Below, in pieces: positions 32,489 to 42,332 of a stretch of 64,000 bases of DNA (position 1 is its first letter; each line of letters starts with the position of its first letter). The notes below the pieces were generated by a model. That model was not told where the DNA came from. It saw only the letters and a program-made list of their open reading frames with translations, and ran no database searches. Location: the NCBI GenBank assembly GCA_023151115.1, contig JAKLJP010000001.1, forward strand, positions 62,001 to 126,000. The letters are read 5' to 3'. This stretch comes from Anaerolineae bacterium. GTDB taxonomy: Bacteria > Chloroflexota > Anaerolineae > 4572-78 > J111. Both the position numbers and the translations under genes were made by a program.

Positions 32489-33475
32489 TCACTCTACCTC
32501 AAGGACCACATTTCCCATGACCCGGCCTTTTTCAACCAGGTCATGGGCTTCGGCGATTTGTGCCAGCGGCAGGCGGGCGGCAATGTTATGGCTCAACTGG
32601 TTCCCGGCCAACAGCAGCGATAGGTCAGCCAGGGCGCGTTCACGCACCTCCCCACTCAGGTTGTAAACGATGAAGAAATTCAACCACACCCCCTTCCGAA
32701 TTGCGGGAGAAAAGGGCACGCTAATTTCTGAAGCCCCGCTGCCGTAGACAATCACCTCGCCATCGGGTCGCAACACTTCAAGATCGGTATTGATGTTGGC
32801 GGCCAGGTCTACCTCGACAATACGATCAACGCCCTGGCCAGCGGTAGCATCTTGAATAGTGGCTAGCAGGTCCTCGGTCTTGTAATTCAAGACAATCTCC
32901 GCGCCTGCTTCACGAGCCAGAGCAGCTTTCTCCGGTCCGCTGACAATGGCGATGATCTGCCTGGCGCCTTTGAGCCGGGCCAGTTGGATGGCGTAATGGC
33001 CGACCGCCCCGGCTCCCCCAGCCACCAGAACCCGCTTGCCAGCCACACCGCCAGCCACGGTGATCGCGTGGTAAGCGGTCAAGGCCGGGATGCCCAGGCA
33101 GGCCCCGGCGGCGAGGTCAAGACCCTCGGGCAGCAAAACAGCCTGTTCTGAGGGCAGCACGACGTATTGGGCCGCGGTGCCGAAGGGGCGGTTCCAGGCT
33201 GCATTCCAGACCCAAACGCGCTCGCCGATACGGCTGGACGGAACATCCGCTCCCACCTGATCAATCACTCCTGCGCCATCGCTGTGGGGAATGATACGGG
33301 GAAACAGTAGGGTCTTGTTGCGCAGGCCGGCCCGCGTTTTGACATCTGACGGGTTCACGCCGGACCACGCTACCTTCACTCGAACTTCTCCCAGCCCAGG
33401 GAGGGGGGTGGGTACCTCGCCAATCCGCAGCACCTCACTGGCCGGGCCTGTCTGTTCGTAAAATGCCGCTTGCAT
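32489..33475 (-). CDS. NADPH:quinone reductase-like MDR-family oxidoreductase
   Basis: 328 residues of the zinc-independent medium-chain dehydrogenase type. GroES-like N-terminal domain (VAWSGVNPSDVKTRAG, IIPHSDGAGVIDQVG); Rossmann domain with VLVAGGAGAVGHYAIQLARLKGA near residues 150-170; C-terminal QIAEAHDLVEKGRVMGNVVLE. No catalytic zinc cysteine is present. It reduces quinones or other enones with NADPH. TAAGGAGG precedes the ATG. It stands alone, facing left, downstream of the ParB-like gene. Confidence 0.88.
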   Translation of the reverse strand: MQAAFYEQTGPASEVLRIGEVPTPLPGLGEVRVKVAWSGVNPSDVKTRAGLRNKTLLFPRIIPHSDGAGVIDQVGADVPSSRIGERVWVWNAAWNRPFGTAAQYVVLPSEQAVLLPEGLDLAAGACLGIPALTAYHAITVAGGVAGKRVLVAGGAGAVGHYAIQLARLKGARQIIAIVSGPEKAALAREAGAEIVLNYKTEDLLATIQDATAGQGVDRIVEVDLAANINTDLEVLRPDGEVIVYGSGASEISVPFSPAIRKGVWLNFFIVYNLSGEVRERALADLSLLLAGNQLSHNIAARLPLAQIAEAHDLVEKGRVMGNVVLEVE

Positions 33476-33625
33476 AATTCCTCCTTAATTTGTCTCGCCA
33501 AACACTCTGATCTGGGCCGTCTGCAGACGACGATCTATGGCATGGTCGAGTCGGGAAAAGGTGGATAGGCTGTAGACCCCTGCCGGATTGCTTGAGTCAC
33601 AGCCTCAACCGCCAAGGGAACAGCC

Positions 33626-34360
33626 TCAAACAAATCTACCCCTGATCTCTGCCTGATGCGCCTCGACCAGTTCAGCCATGCTGGTGAAACGAAAATCGTA
33701 TCGGGGCATTTCGCCCGGCGGCATCGTCGCCCCGAAACCCTCCTGCCCGTGCCGGCGGTAAATCCAGCAGCTCTTCAGCTCGTGACGATTGGCCGGAGCA
33801 TGGTCATGAAATAGACTTTCGGCGGTATGCAGGATCTCCGCCTTGCCAACCCCACGATCTTGGAGCATCGTCAGCATATAGTCGAAATTAGCGTCGGCCG
33901 GTTTGTAGCTGCCAATATCCTCGGCCGTATAAATGGCATCGAACTCCACCCCCAGTTTGCTGTTACTGGCAGCAAAGCTATCATTATCCACGTTGGACAA
34001 AATCACGAGTTGATAATATTGCTTGAGATACTGGAGCGCCTCGGCCGAGTCAGGGAAGGCCGGCCAGTCCTTGATGGAGCGGCCATAGCGGAGACATTCA
34101 TCCCAGCTCACGCGGAGACCCCACCCTTCAGCCAGACGCCGGTAAACCGTAGCCAACAACTCCTGATAACGTTTGGTTGGCGTCTGACACTGCTGGCTCG
34201 ACTCATACAGCGCATGTGCTTCAAGGATCTCATTCCGAGTAAGTTCCCGGCCAAGTCCGTCGGTGAGAGGCGCCAGCCCGGCGACCATGCCCGTCTCCCA
34301 ATCAATGAGCGTTCCATAGCAGTCAAAGGTCAATACTTTGAAGTCCGTCAGGTTCATCAT
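33626..34360 (-). CDS. HAD-superfamily hydrolase, haloacid dehalogenase type II-like
   Basis: 244 residues. Motif I is TFDCYGTLIDWE with nucleophile D13, motif II ILSNVDN, motif III lysine in DIGSYKPADANFDYML, and the end HDHAPANRHELKSCWIYRR matches the type II L-2-haloacid dehalogenase group. The usual GASD-like final acidic motif is changed to SLFHDHAPANR, as in many uncharacterised relatives, so the substrate may be a phosphate ester rather than a haloacid. AGGAG precedes tandem ATGs. Confidence 0.85.
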   Translation of the reverse strand: MMNLTDFKVLTFDCYGTLIDWETGMVAGLAPLTDGLGRELTRNEILEAHALYESSQQCQTPTKRYQELLATVYRRLAEGWGLRVSWDECLRYGRSIKDWPAFPDSAEALQYLKQYYQLVILSNVDNDSFAASNSKLGVEFDAIYTAEDIGSYKPADANFDYMLTMLQDRGVGKAEILHTAESLFHDHAPANRHELKSCWIYRRHGQEGFGATMPPGEMPRYDFRFTSMAELVEAHQAEIRGRFV

Positions 34361-34386
34361 AACTCCTGGGTTGACTCGGAAAGAAT

Positions 34387-34804
34387 CAGGGGTTTCCTTC
34401 TTTTCTCCTGGCTCTATCCGGATATTTCATCAGTTTGGCAGCCGTCTTTTGTTCGAGTGCGGAGAACTGAGTGCCAATTTCTTCAAAGCCCATTTTAGCA
34501 TGAAACTTTAAGGAGGCCCTCTTCGCCGGCTCAGCGTAAACATCTGCGCCGATGGCCACTCCTTTTCTTTGGCTACTTGCTCAACGTGGTGGTACAGTTC
34601 GGCCGCGACCCCCAATCTCCGCGTCCTGGCTGACACGATGATCCGGTCAATGTAGATGAATATGATTTCGTGCTCTTCTGAGATAAAGTAGGTCACTCTG
34701 CTTGCATCTATAAAATTCTGTTCGTCCTCCCCAGAAGCTTGCCATTCGGGACTCGGGCGCGCTTGCAATAAAGCCTCGGCGTCATCAAACCACAGCTCAG
34801 CCAT
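34387..34804 (-). pseudogene. Fused remnant of EthD-like and GNAT genes
   Basis: The leftward frame from 34804 starts with MAELWFDDAEALLQARPSPEWQASGEDEQNFIDASRVTYFISEEHEI, which resembles the C-terminal half of an EthD-domain protein. It passes directly into IYIDRIIVSARTRRLGVAAELYHHVEQVAKEKEWP, the acetyl-CoA-binding core of a GNAT acetyltransferase. It stops at 34508, but a one-base shift continues the GNAT fold (SLKFHAKMGFEEIGTQFSALEQ) to a TGA at 34387. Both ancestors are incomplete: a deletion joined them and a frameshift followed. Function is presumably lost. Confidence 0.6.
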
Positions 34805-34900
34805 CCCGTCAAATCAATCCGATGAATTTCGTAGGGTCATCCTGGCTCTGAAATAACTGATAAGATACGCAACCCTCTGAAGTTTACACTCCGGGCATAA

Positions 34901-35227
34901 CTACCGATCCGGTACTAACTTAGGAGAACCGTCCGAAGGGGGGAATATAGTGTAGAAAAGCTGTGCAGCCTGATCATGGAGGTATATTTCCCGCAAAGGT
35001 TTGAGGGGAAACTCGACTCGAATTGATGGCAGACTTCGCCAGGTACTCAGAGCAAGCTGGCGCTGTCGTTCATCTACAAATATATCGAACCGAGATGGCT
35101 CGATATAGTGAGGATTCGGTTGGACAAACAGATTGTCCCGCTGACTTATCCAACCAAAGAATTCACAGTCAAGCACGAAGGGTGTTGTCCCAACCAGGTA
35201 AAAACTCCCGTGCCAATCCCGTAATCC
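34901..35227 (-). pseudogene. Fragment of an unrecognised gene
   Basis: The leftward frame is open from 35227 (just after a TAG) to 34901. It encodes DWHGSFYLVGTTPFVLDCEFFGWISQRDNLFVQPNPHYIEPSRFDIF and a C-terminal part with EFPLKPLREIYLHDQ. The only normal start codon is a GTG at 35176, in the middle of sequence that looks coding, so the gene is probably truncated at its 5' end. No family is recognised. It directly precedes the divergent helicase operon. Confidence 0.35.
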
Positions 35228-35372
35228 CTACGCGGCTAAAGCTTTGAGTTGAACCACCGCTCACAAAAACCAGCATGGTTCATCCGCTCCTTAATATAGA
35301 AGTTGTCGGAACATTAGTTCTATGGCACAATAAAATAACCGCACCCAACAAATCTAGGTAAAAGGTAATCCT

Positions 35373-38300
35373 ATGTCCGTTGAAGAATTCGAGATTATTG
35401 ATTCCTATTTAACGACCATCCAGACCAGTCTTCAAGACGACCGGTCCCAGTTGAAGGTTGTTAATTACGGCACGGGCTTAGGGAAAAGCTATGCCTTTAT
35501 TGAAGCCGCCTGCCAGACGATTAACCAAACCCCGCCGGGCCAACGCACGATCGTTTTCTACATCGCCCCCCTGCGAGAACATTTAAAAATCGACCCTACC
35601 TTGAGGGAAAAGTATCCGCACGTTCCCATCTTCACCCTTGCCTCGTTGGAAATGAAAACGACCAATGAGAATCTGCAAGCCTATGTGGGTTGGATTGAGG
35701 CTTTGCTCAACAATAAGGAGATCTGGCAAATTCGGACGGACGAGCAGGCTAAAAAAACTGCCGAGCAGCCTCAGCGCTTGAACCAGGCGTTGATTCTCAT
35801 CCAGCAAATTAAAAGTTTTAAACGTGTATTTTTTATGAATGACGCCGCACGAAAAAAATTACTCGATCGGATCATTGGCGAATTATGCCAACGAATTGAA
35901 GGCTTTTTGGAATTCTTTATTTCGGCCCAGCCGGAAGAAGCAACCTGGCCGGTCGAGGTTTTAAGGCTGGTCGAGATATTTTTTCCATTTTACCTACTGC
36001 GTGAAAAATCGGGTATCCTGCTCCTTACCTGCAAAAAATTCGAAAAGACGATCCCGTTTTTCCATTTTAATGGGACCAAATGGGCCAGGCTCGATAGGCA
36101 TATTCCGACCTACATCGCTCAGCAGCAAGACCCAGCGATCAGGTTTATTCTGGCGCTTGACGAACTTGAGGAGGGTTACCAGTGGATACTGGATGAGATG
36201 ATTGATGTCATCTCCCCCCAGGATCTCGCTATCAATAATGCGCTATCCTCTATTAACCGAGAACTTTCCGTGCTTTTTTCGTCACACGGTCAGGAAAATC
36301 GGAAACTGTTGACCTTTGTCGCTCAAAATCCGGGCGCTTTTCGCGAATTTGAAGAACATGCTACCCGGAACAAAGTGATTGACCGGCGGTTGATGGAATT
36401 TTTTCCGTTATACCAGCGGCTGGTAGCCGAGGAAGGCAATTCGATCCAGTTCCTCAAGGAGCTGGCTAAAGTTAACCGCCGGCTTGAGGAGTCCCTGGCA
36501 GCCATCGCCCTGGTTTTTGAGCAGTACCAGGAAACAGCACCAGTAAGTTTCGAGTTCGAGATTCTGGATAAGGTTCTTTCACGATTCCAGAATAACCGCA
36601 GCCTGCTCATTCCGTATGAGCTTTACCAGCAAATCGGTGACGACCTGGTCAATATCTTCTCCTACAACAACGTCTATATTTACAACATTGAGCCACTCAA
36701 GAGTTTATTTTTAACCCGGTCACCCAGCGGCCACGTTATTATCACCCGCAAAAAAAAGCGCGGTCATGCCTCCCTGGCCGAACTCATCTATGCTATTTTG
36801 GCCGTGCGGTTGCAAATCCAGGCAATCAAAGAATTCCTGACCAACGTTCTAAGTGCCGAAGATTCCCAATCGCACTCCCTGGATGTCTGGTCTCGCCAGG
36901 TTTCTCGGATACAGCGTGCGATTGAGGACCACAGCGCCCAGTCGCCCCGGAAGTCTGATTATTTGGACCGCGACTATGTGTACCGCAGTCTCAAATCGAT
37001 TATCAATATTACCGAGATCGCGCGTTACCAGACCGCGAAGAACAATCTGGTCGCCGCCGAGCTGCGAGAAGTATCTATCGGCAGCACCGTCATCATGACC
37101 TCGCCAGAAAACAGACTCCTACTGATGCTGGAGCGCCCCGGTACTGTTATCTTTCTTATTTCGGCGACCGGAGGGATTTTTGACGACCTGAGCACCAGCT
37201 ATGATATGCGGTATCTGAGAGATATGCTGCGCGACAAATCAGGTGTATCGTCGTTTCAAAAAATGGGCGAACCGGAAATCCGGCTGTGCGAGCAGCTCAG
37301 GGCCAAGCGACAGGCCCTTCGCCGAGTTGAAGCCGCGATTTTCAATAAAGAGTGGGCGTCGTTTCCTAACGTCAAAACCAGGGAAGTAACACGACTTTTT
37401 GAAGAGGCGACGCTGGTGCAGTTTATCGAAGGCTTCAAAGCGAATAAGATCTGGCTCGGCATCTATAAGGAACATGAGCTAAGGTATTTTGGCCGTTTTT
37501 TGTTTTACCTGATGGAAGATGATGAGCTTCAGGAAATGATGATTTTTACCCAGAGGATCACCTGGATCCAGGAGCTGATGGGGGTTTGCGAGGCCAAAAA
37601 GTATGAAGGTATAAATGTCCGGGCCTCGACACGACACCCCGATATCTTTTATATCACGATCAATCACATCAAATACCAAAGCCCGGTGGAAGTTAAAATT
37701 GTTTTCTATTCAGCCCAATTTAACCGCCGGTACCAGGACAAAACGGTTGCAGGAGATTATCTAACAGAACTGCGCCGGCAGGATGGGCAGAAGATTCTCT
37801 TTATTTCGGCCTACGCCTCCGCGGCAAAAGGTCTCAATGCGATTATCGAAACCGAGGCCGGTCAGAAAGATTTTGACGCCCTGGTCTTGCTGATGGATAG
37901 CTATTACACCGCCATGAAACCCGAACCGGAAAGAAAAAAGCGCAGCAGTACCGGGCTCCACAAAACAAAATATCACTTTGCGCTCATGAAACACATTGTC
38001 CGGCGAGGTGAATTGATTGAAATCAGGAAGTTCAATGAGTACCTCCGCCGGCCTGAGGCCAGGGATTTCTGGCAAAAGCAGCACCTCATTTTGTTGGCCA
38101 AAAACGCTCTGCAGGCCATTGGCCGGACGGAACGGCGCAACGTTTCAGGTCAGGTTATCAAAATCTTTATCAACCAGGAAACCACCAACCATCTTGTCGG
38201 TTTTTACAAGCATCTGGAGGAAAAGGACCCCGACGAGATTCGCAAATTATCGGTCAATAACTATGCCGTCTACCAGCGTATTCAGACTGAAGCGAGAAAG

Positions 38301-39290
38301 CAGCTTATCCCCGATTACGAGCAGCACCTTGAAGCTGAAATCGAAGCGACCCTGGCCTTTCAGCGGGTCCGGCGGCGTCTTCTGGATGATATTGAGCGTT
38401 TTCATAAGGACGCTGCTGCCGGGGATGTAATCAAATCCTGGGAAGCCTTGCGAGACCCGCTGGCTTTGCGGGACCCGCTGGCCTACCTGGTGAAACTCCG
38501 GCAAAGTGGGTTATTCCCGGAAGATTTTATCGAATCCCTCTTTTATCGTCCCGGCCAGCCCGGCTTTACCCCCTATTTAGTGAAACAAAAAATCGGAGGA
38601 AAACTATTCCGGCTGATCAGCGACAGTTTGCATGGCGATACTCTCTATCCTTACCAGTCTCGGCTGTATCCCGATTACCTAAAACTGGCGACCCGGGAAG
38701 TTGATGAAGCAGGCAAACCAATTCCGTCCATAAATCCCTCCACGGATATGATCTACAAATATTACAGCCGCCTCGTTCCGCATCCGGAAATTTTTGATAC
38801 TTACATCCCCCGCCCGCACTTTTTCTATGACGTGCTTTATCCCGCCCTGGCCGAGCATTTTGTCGAGAATTGGATTGAGCAATATATCTTCAAAGGGCAG
38901 AGCTGGAAAACTATCAAGACCGAAAACGAGCTTGAGCCTTTAAGGAGTTTTCGGAAATACAACAATCTATACGAACGGTTTGATCTGTATTATTTGCGCT
39001 GCGGCCACGAACTTTTGGGCATAGATGTCAAAGCCTGGAGCCAACTTTCAGGAAACCAGCTTTCCACCTCAACGCTAAAAAAGGCCAAGAACAAACTGGC
39101 TATTATCGGCTCAACCTATCCGGAGTTTCGCAAGGTTAAAGGACTTTTGCTCAATTTGCATTCGACCGAGGAAAAAAGCGATTTCCATCGGCCGGCGCTG
39201 TTTTCCGGTAACCTGATTTATTCGGATACCGAGTATCGGCCGGTGGAGTCCAGTGTCTTATATCGATTTCTATTTTCAAGGAGTAGTTAA
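35373..39290 (+). CDS. SF2 helicase with C-terminal PD-(D/E)XK nuclease, DdmD-like
   Basis: 1305 residues. Helicase motif I is NYGTGLGKS (K38), motif II DELE (D263-E266), motif III SAT (S597-T599) and motif VI QAIGRTERR (Q914-R922). Long insertions separate I from II (~225 residues) and II from III (~330). Near the C-terminus YERFDLYYLRCGHELLGIDVKAW gives a PD-(D/E)XK site (E1201, D1204, D1218, K1220). DdmD of Vibrio cholerae has the same order and acts with the Argonaute-like DdmE to degrade small plasmids. The second gene here starts 2 bases after the stop. The region is visibly more AT-rich than its neighbours and is flanked by gene remnants, consistent with transfer. The motif reading is firm; the DdmD name is inferred. 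Confidence 0.8.
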   Translation: MSVEEFEIIDSYLTTIQTSLQDDRSQLKVVNYGTGLGKSYAFIEAACQTINQTPPGQRTIVFYIAPLREHLKIDPTLREKYPHVPIFTLASLEMKTTNENLQAYVGWIEALLNNKEIWQIRTDEQAKKTAEQPQRLNQALILIQQIKSFKRVFFMNDAARKKLLDRIIGELCQRIEGFLEFFISAQPEEATWPVEVLRLVEIFFPFYLLREKSGILLLTCKKFEKTIPFFHFNGTKWARLDRHIPTYIAQQQDPAIRFILALDELEEGYQWILDEMIDVISPQDLAINNALSSINRELSVLFSSHGQENRKLLTFVAQNPGAFREFEEHATRNKVIDRRLMEFFPLYQRLVAEEGNSIQFLKELAKVNRRLEESLAAIALVFEQYQETAPVSFEFEILDKVLSRFQNNRSLLIPYELYQQIGDDLVNIFSYNNVYIYNIEPLKSLFLTRSPSGHVIITRKKKRGHASLAELIYAILAVRLQIQAIKEFLTNVLSAEDSQSHSLDVWSRQVSRIQRAIEDHSAQSPRKSDYLDRDYVYRSLKSIINITEIARYQTAKNNLVAAELREVSIGSTVIMTSPENRLLLMLERPGTVIFLISATGGIFDDLSTSYDMRYLRDMLRDKSGVSSFQKMGEPEIRLCEQLRAKRQALRRVEAAIFNKEWASFPNVKTREVTRLFEEATLVQFIEGFKANKIWLGIYKEHELRYFGRFLFYLMEDDELQEMMIFTQRITWIQELMGVCEAKKYEGINVRASTRHPDIFYITINHIKYQSPVEVKIVFYSAQFNRRYQDKTVAGDYLTELRRQDGQKILFISAYASAAKGLNAIIETEAGQKDFDALVLLMDSYYTAMKPEPERKKRSSTGLHKTKYHFALMKHIVRRGELIEIRKFNEYLRRPEARDFWQKQHLILLAKNALQAIGRTERRNVSGQVIKIFINQETTNHLVGFYKHLEEKDPDEIRKLSVNNYAVYQRIQTEARKQLIPDYEQHLEAEIEATLAFQRVRRRLLDDIERFHKDAAAGDVIKSWEALRDPLALRDPLAYLVKLRQSGLFPEDFIESLFYRPGQPGFTPYLVKQKIGGKLFRLISDSLHGDTLYPYQSRLYPDYLKLATREVDEAGKPIPSINPSTDMIYKYYSRLVPHPEIFDTYIPRPHFFYDVLYPALAEHFVENWIEQYIFKGQSWKTIKTENELEPLRSFRKYNNLYERFDLYYLRCGHELLGIDVKAWSQLSGNQLSTSTLKKAKNKLAIIGSTYPEFRKVKGLLLNLHSTEEKSDFHRPALFSGNLIYSDTEYRPVESSVLYRFLFSRSS

Positions 39291-39292
39291 TT

Positions 39293-41683
39293 ATGCTAAT
39301 TGCCGCACTATCGGATATTGCCCGCACTAATCAGATTAAGATAACGGACTCTCCGCAAGTCACCGCCGATAAACTTTTTAATTATCTGTTCTCGCTGGGA
39401 CGAGGCATTGAGTCTTTTAGCCTCGACGAGGTAGACCTTAGGATTAATTGGGAATTGATCGAAGAAGAGGAAGATGAAGACGAGGCGGACGACGAAGAGA
39501 GCGAAAAGAAAAAGCGAACGAAGGACGAAGCCAAGGCCGAGATGTTTCGCCAGCAGCACCGGCGGATCAAAGAAGAAATTCAAAAACGCCTGGCTGCCCA
39601 GGGTGAAGCATGGCCTTATGAGGAAATTCAATACATTTCCTCCTTCTCCGCCAAGGACAGAAAACAGATCTTTTTTCTTTCACCGAATGCGAACCACTCA
39701 GGTTGGACAGATTATTTTGAGCATGGTGGATCTGACCGGGAAAGGCTGTTTAATCTGATTTTCAAGCTCTATCTACTTTCGGAAGAACTACCGGTCGGCA
39801 CACTGAATGGTTTTGAGGAACTGCTGCTCATCCATACCTCCTATTTAACCAAGCCTAAACCCAACACCAAACGGGCGCTGATTGTATGGGGCCAAAATGT
39901 GCGGGTCCGCTATAACTATCATCACACCCTGACGCTTGACCTTATTCGAAAATGCCGCCGTTTTTACCCGGCCAAGGACAGGTATCGCACCGTAGCCAGC
40001 GCTGATCTGGGTGAAATCATCCTCCACAAAGACAAGAAATATTATTTCAGCCGCGCTCTCGATGCCCGCCGCTCCAACCCTATCAAATTTATGCGCTTTG
40101 AAAAGGATGACCACGAGTTTACGCACTTCAAAAAAACCCAGGTCTTTCTTTATCAATTCCTGATGGAAAAGCTGGCCGCTTTCCTGGATACCTGCGGCAT
40201 TCTTTACAAGGTAGAATCGTTTCAGGCTACCCACTACCTGGAAAACAACTTTATGAAGACGGTGGAACCGACCACTACCCTGGAAATTATCAATAACACC
40301 GGCGCGGATTTGACCCCGGATGAGCAAAAGATTCTGGGAAATGTGCTCAGGCAGCAGAGCATAACCAAACTGTCCTTTTTTGCCGGGGGGCGAACCATCA
40401 GTACCTTTGAGCCGGTTCCCCTGCTCAAAGAGCAGGAAAAACCGCGCTGGGTGATCACCGAGGTTGTTCCTTGGGCCAGTATAAAGTTGACTACGGGGCA
40501 AAATTATCTTGTCCTCAACAAGATATTGAACCCGGAAACAGAAAGCTCGATGGCTGTTCTCCAACCTGATGGTATATGGCGCTCAACCACAAAAGTAGGT
40601 TCAGCCGCGACCGTTGATTTTTATTCGCAGCTCAAGCGTTCCGTTCGCTTTATGCAGACAGGAGTCTTTATCAGCGTACAAGGCTTGAATGTATCTGAGT
40701 TCAAGCTAGTGGCTCCGAAGGAGTCTTCGCTCCGGTCAATTCTGGAGTACCCGGTAAAAATCAAGGAATATGATACGTTTGTCCGGGAGACCCAACCCTT
40801 TGCGAGCGGGCAATTTTTGGAGACGGAAGGGCTAACGCTAGCCTATCTAAAAGGGCAGTCCGATCCAGAGCAGTTGGGACGCTTTTACCACAAATACAAG
40901 ATTGATTTTTCCCCGGAGTTCGAAAAGGTACTCATCGAACTGGAAATCAAGAATTGGATTAGAAAAAGCCTGTTAGGTGAGGAAATATCCGCCCCGATTC
41001 AGAAACAACCTTTTGCTAAAAAATCGTTTTTTGCCATTTTTATCCGCAAGCGCCTGCGGCAGGATGCGCAGGGCGTGGCTGTCGAGTACCTGTACGAAGA
41101 TGGCCGGATTTACATCAAAAGCGTAATGCGCAATGTTGACGATATTGTCAACAGGTTTCCCGGCGTCTTGAGATATCGCCTGAGAGCGCCCGAAGAATTG
41201 CTCAACCAGAACTACTTTGCCGACGAAGAGGAGCAAGTTTTTATCAATGTCTTCACCAGCGATGATTACACCCCGACGCTCATCGGCTGCCCGGAACTTA
41301 TGCAAAAACTGAGAGACGGTACTCTGGAAATTAACCGGCAACGCAGCAACGGGCTGTTTCCGCTGGTGATGTACTACAACAAGGAGATCACCCGGGTAAA
41401 AGACCTGATCTGCCTGGATTTAAACCAGCCTTCTTATATTCAGTCGTATGTTCCGCCGGTTGTGTCTCTTAGAGATGTGGTCCAACACGGTTTCCGGGTC
41501 TATCATCTGACCGGTAAACCTTACCCGAATCCTGACAAAATTACCTTACCCGCCAAAACAGTGTTCGATCATCCCATTACGCAATTGCATTTTAGCACCC
41601 TCACTCAGAATATCCTGAAAATTAGTGAGAACAGCCAGACCTCGCTGTTGCAGAAGGTGGCCCGGGTATTAATTGAAAATTGA
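39293..41683 (+). CDS. Partner of the helicase-nuclease, candidate DdmE-like protein
   Basis: 796 residues, with AAGGAG 8 bases before the ATG and only 2 bases after the helicase stop, so the two are translationally coupled. An acidic stretch at ~50-72 (EEEEDEDEADDEESEKKK) interrupts the N-terminal region. The rest is a mix of long strands and helices with no membrane segment. In size and pairing it fits DdmE, the catalytically inactive prokaryotic Argonaute of the DdmDE system. I cannot locate MID or PIWI motifs by eye, so the identification rests on the neighbour. It could be an unrelated guide or sensor subunit; a structure comparison would decide. Confidence 0.6.
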   Translation: MLIAALSDIARTNQIKITDSPQVTADKLFNYLFSLGRGIESFSLDEVDLRINWELIEEEEDEDEADDEESEKKKRTKDEAKAEMFRQQHRRIKEEIQKRLAAQGEAWPYEEIQYISSFSAKDRKQIFFLSPNANHSGWTDYFEHGGSDRERLFNLIFKLYLLSEELPVGTLNGFEELLLIHTSYLTKPKPNTKRALIVWGQNVRVRYNYHHTLTLDLIRKCRRFYPAKDRYRTVASADLGEIILHKDKKYYFSRALDARRSNPIKFMRFEKDDHEFTHFKKTQVFLYQFLMEKLAAFLDTCGILYKVESFQATHYLENNFMKTVEPTTTLEIINNTGADLTPDEQKILGNVLRQQSITKLSFFAGGRTISTFEPVPLLKEQEKPRWVITEVVPWASIKLTTGQNYLVLNKILNPETESSMAVLQPDGIWRSTTKVGSAATVDFYSQLKRSVRFMQTGVFISVQGLNVSEFKLVAPKESSLRSILEYPVKIKEYDTFVRETQPFASGQFLETEGLTLAYLKGQSDPEQLGRFYHKYKIDFSPEFEKVLIELEIKNWIRKSLLGEEISAPIQKQPFAKKSFFAIFIRKRLRQDAQGVAVEYLYEDGRIYIKSVMRNVDDIVNRFPGVLRYRLRAPEELLNQNYFADEEEQVFINVFTSDDYTPTLIGCPELMQKLRDGTLEINRQRSNGLFPLVMYYNKEITRVKDLICLDLNQPSYIQSYVPPVVSLRDVVQHGFRVYHLTGKPYPNPDKITLPAKTVFDHPITQLHFSTLTQNILKISENSQTSLLQKVARVLIEN

Positions 41684-41714
41684 AGTTAAATCTTGGCTGG
41701 GCAAGGCTTCAAAA

Positions 41715-41742
41715 ATCGACTTTTTCCCAGAAAAAAGTCGAT
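41715..41742 (+). terminator. Hairpin after the DdmDE-like operon
   Basis: ATCGACTTTTT (41715-41725) pairs with AAAAAGTCGAT (41732-41742) around CCCAG and one extra A. There is no T tract after it, so termination is uncertain. The rest of 41684-41911 holds no gene I can support. Confidence 0.4.
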
Positions 41743-41911
41743 GGTCAATCTTAGCACAAAATCGTTCGCAAACTCGCTTTGATGGGCGCAAATAGTGCAT
41801 ACTGATAAGGCGCAACCTGAACCTAAAGCTGCTTTTGATCCATCAGGTACTCCCACGCACTGGTTTGATCGGGGAGTTGTCCTGGAAGGCATACGCCACC
41901 ACTTCCAACAC

Positions 41912-42258
41912 TGAGCCCGCCCCGTTTTGGTGGACAGAAAGATAAGATAGTAAACTCAACCTAAACCAAAACGGAGGCAAGCAAATGAGTACGCGACGAA
42001 AGTACACCCGAGAATTCAAAATAGAAGCCGCCAAGCTGTCGTATAACAGCGATAAACCGGTCGAAGCCATCGCTGAGAAATTGGGTGTCAGCCAGAGCAG
42101 TTTGAACTGGTGGCGACGAGAGTTTGGAACTGATCCTGACCAGGCCTTTCCTGGCAACGGACAGCGGAAAGAACGAGATGCCGAAGTCAGCCAACTCAAG
42201 CGGGAACTGAAACAAGCCCAGATGGAGAATGAAATTCTAAAAAAGCAGTTGCCATCCC
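41912..42258 (+). mobile_element. IS3-family insertion sequence remnant (left end and orfA only)
   Basis: The left end starts near 41912 with TGAGCCCGCCCCG followed by TTTTGGTGGACA, the usual IS3-type terminal sequence. An orfA gene follows, but the sequence leaves IS homology at about 42255, just after the A6G slippery stretch (42239-42245), and runs into part of an unrelated reversed gene. orfB and the right end are missing, so the element cannot move on its own. Confidence 0.7.
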
Positions 42259-42332
42259 TTCGACCGAAGTCAGAAAATCCCGAAAGTTCTCTATCTCATC
42301 GGGCTTCGTCTGGGACTGACCAATATAGATAA
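41985..42332 (+). CDS. IS3-family transposase OrfA, 3' end altered
   Basis: 115 residues. The first ~85 are a normal IS3 OrfA: RRKYTREFKIEAAKLSYNSDKPVEAIAEKLGVSQSSLNWWRREFG (HTH) and a leucine-zipper-like helix ending QMENEILKK. After the A6G tract the frame reads into foreign DNA, giving a nonsense tail (QLPSLRPKSENPESS). OrfA alone binds the ends but cannot catalyse transposition. GGAGG lies 12 bases before the ATG. Confidence 0.8.
   Translation: MSTRRKYTREFKIEAAKLSYNSDKPVEAIAEKLGVSQSSLNWWRREFGTDPDQAFPGNGQRKERDAEVSQLKRELKQAQMENEILKKQLPSLRPKSENPESSLSHRASSGTDQYR

Noticed and set aside
41781..41911. Short rightward frame ending THWFDRGVVLEGIRHHFQH before the IS3 end
   Set aside because: Too short, no start codon, and no family recognised; it may be the end of a lost gene but cannot be supported.
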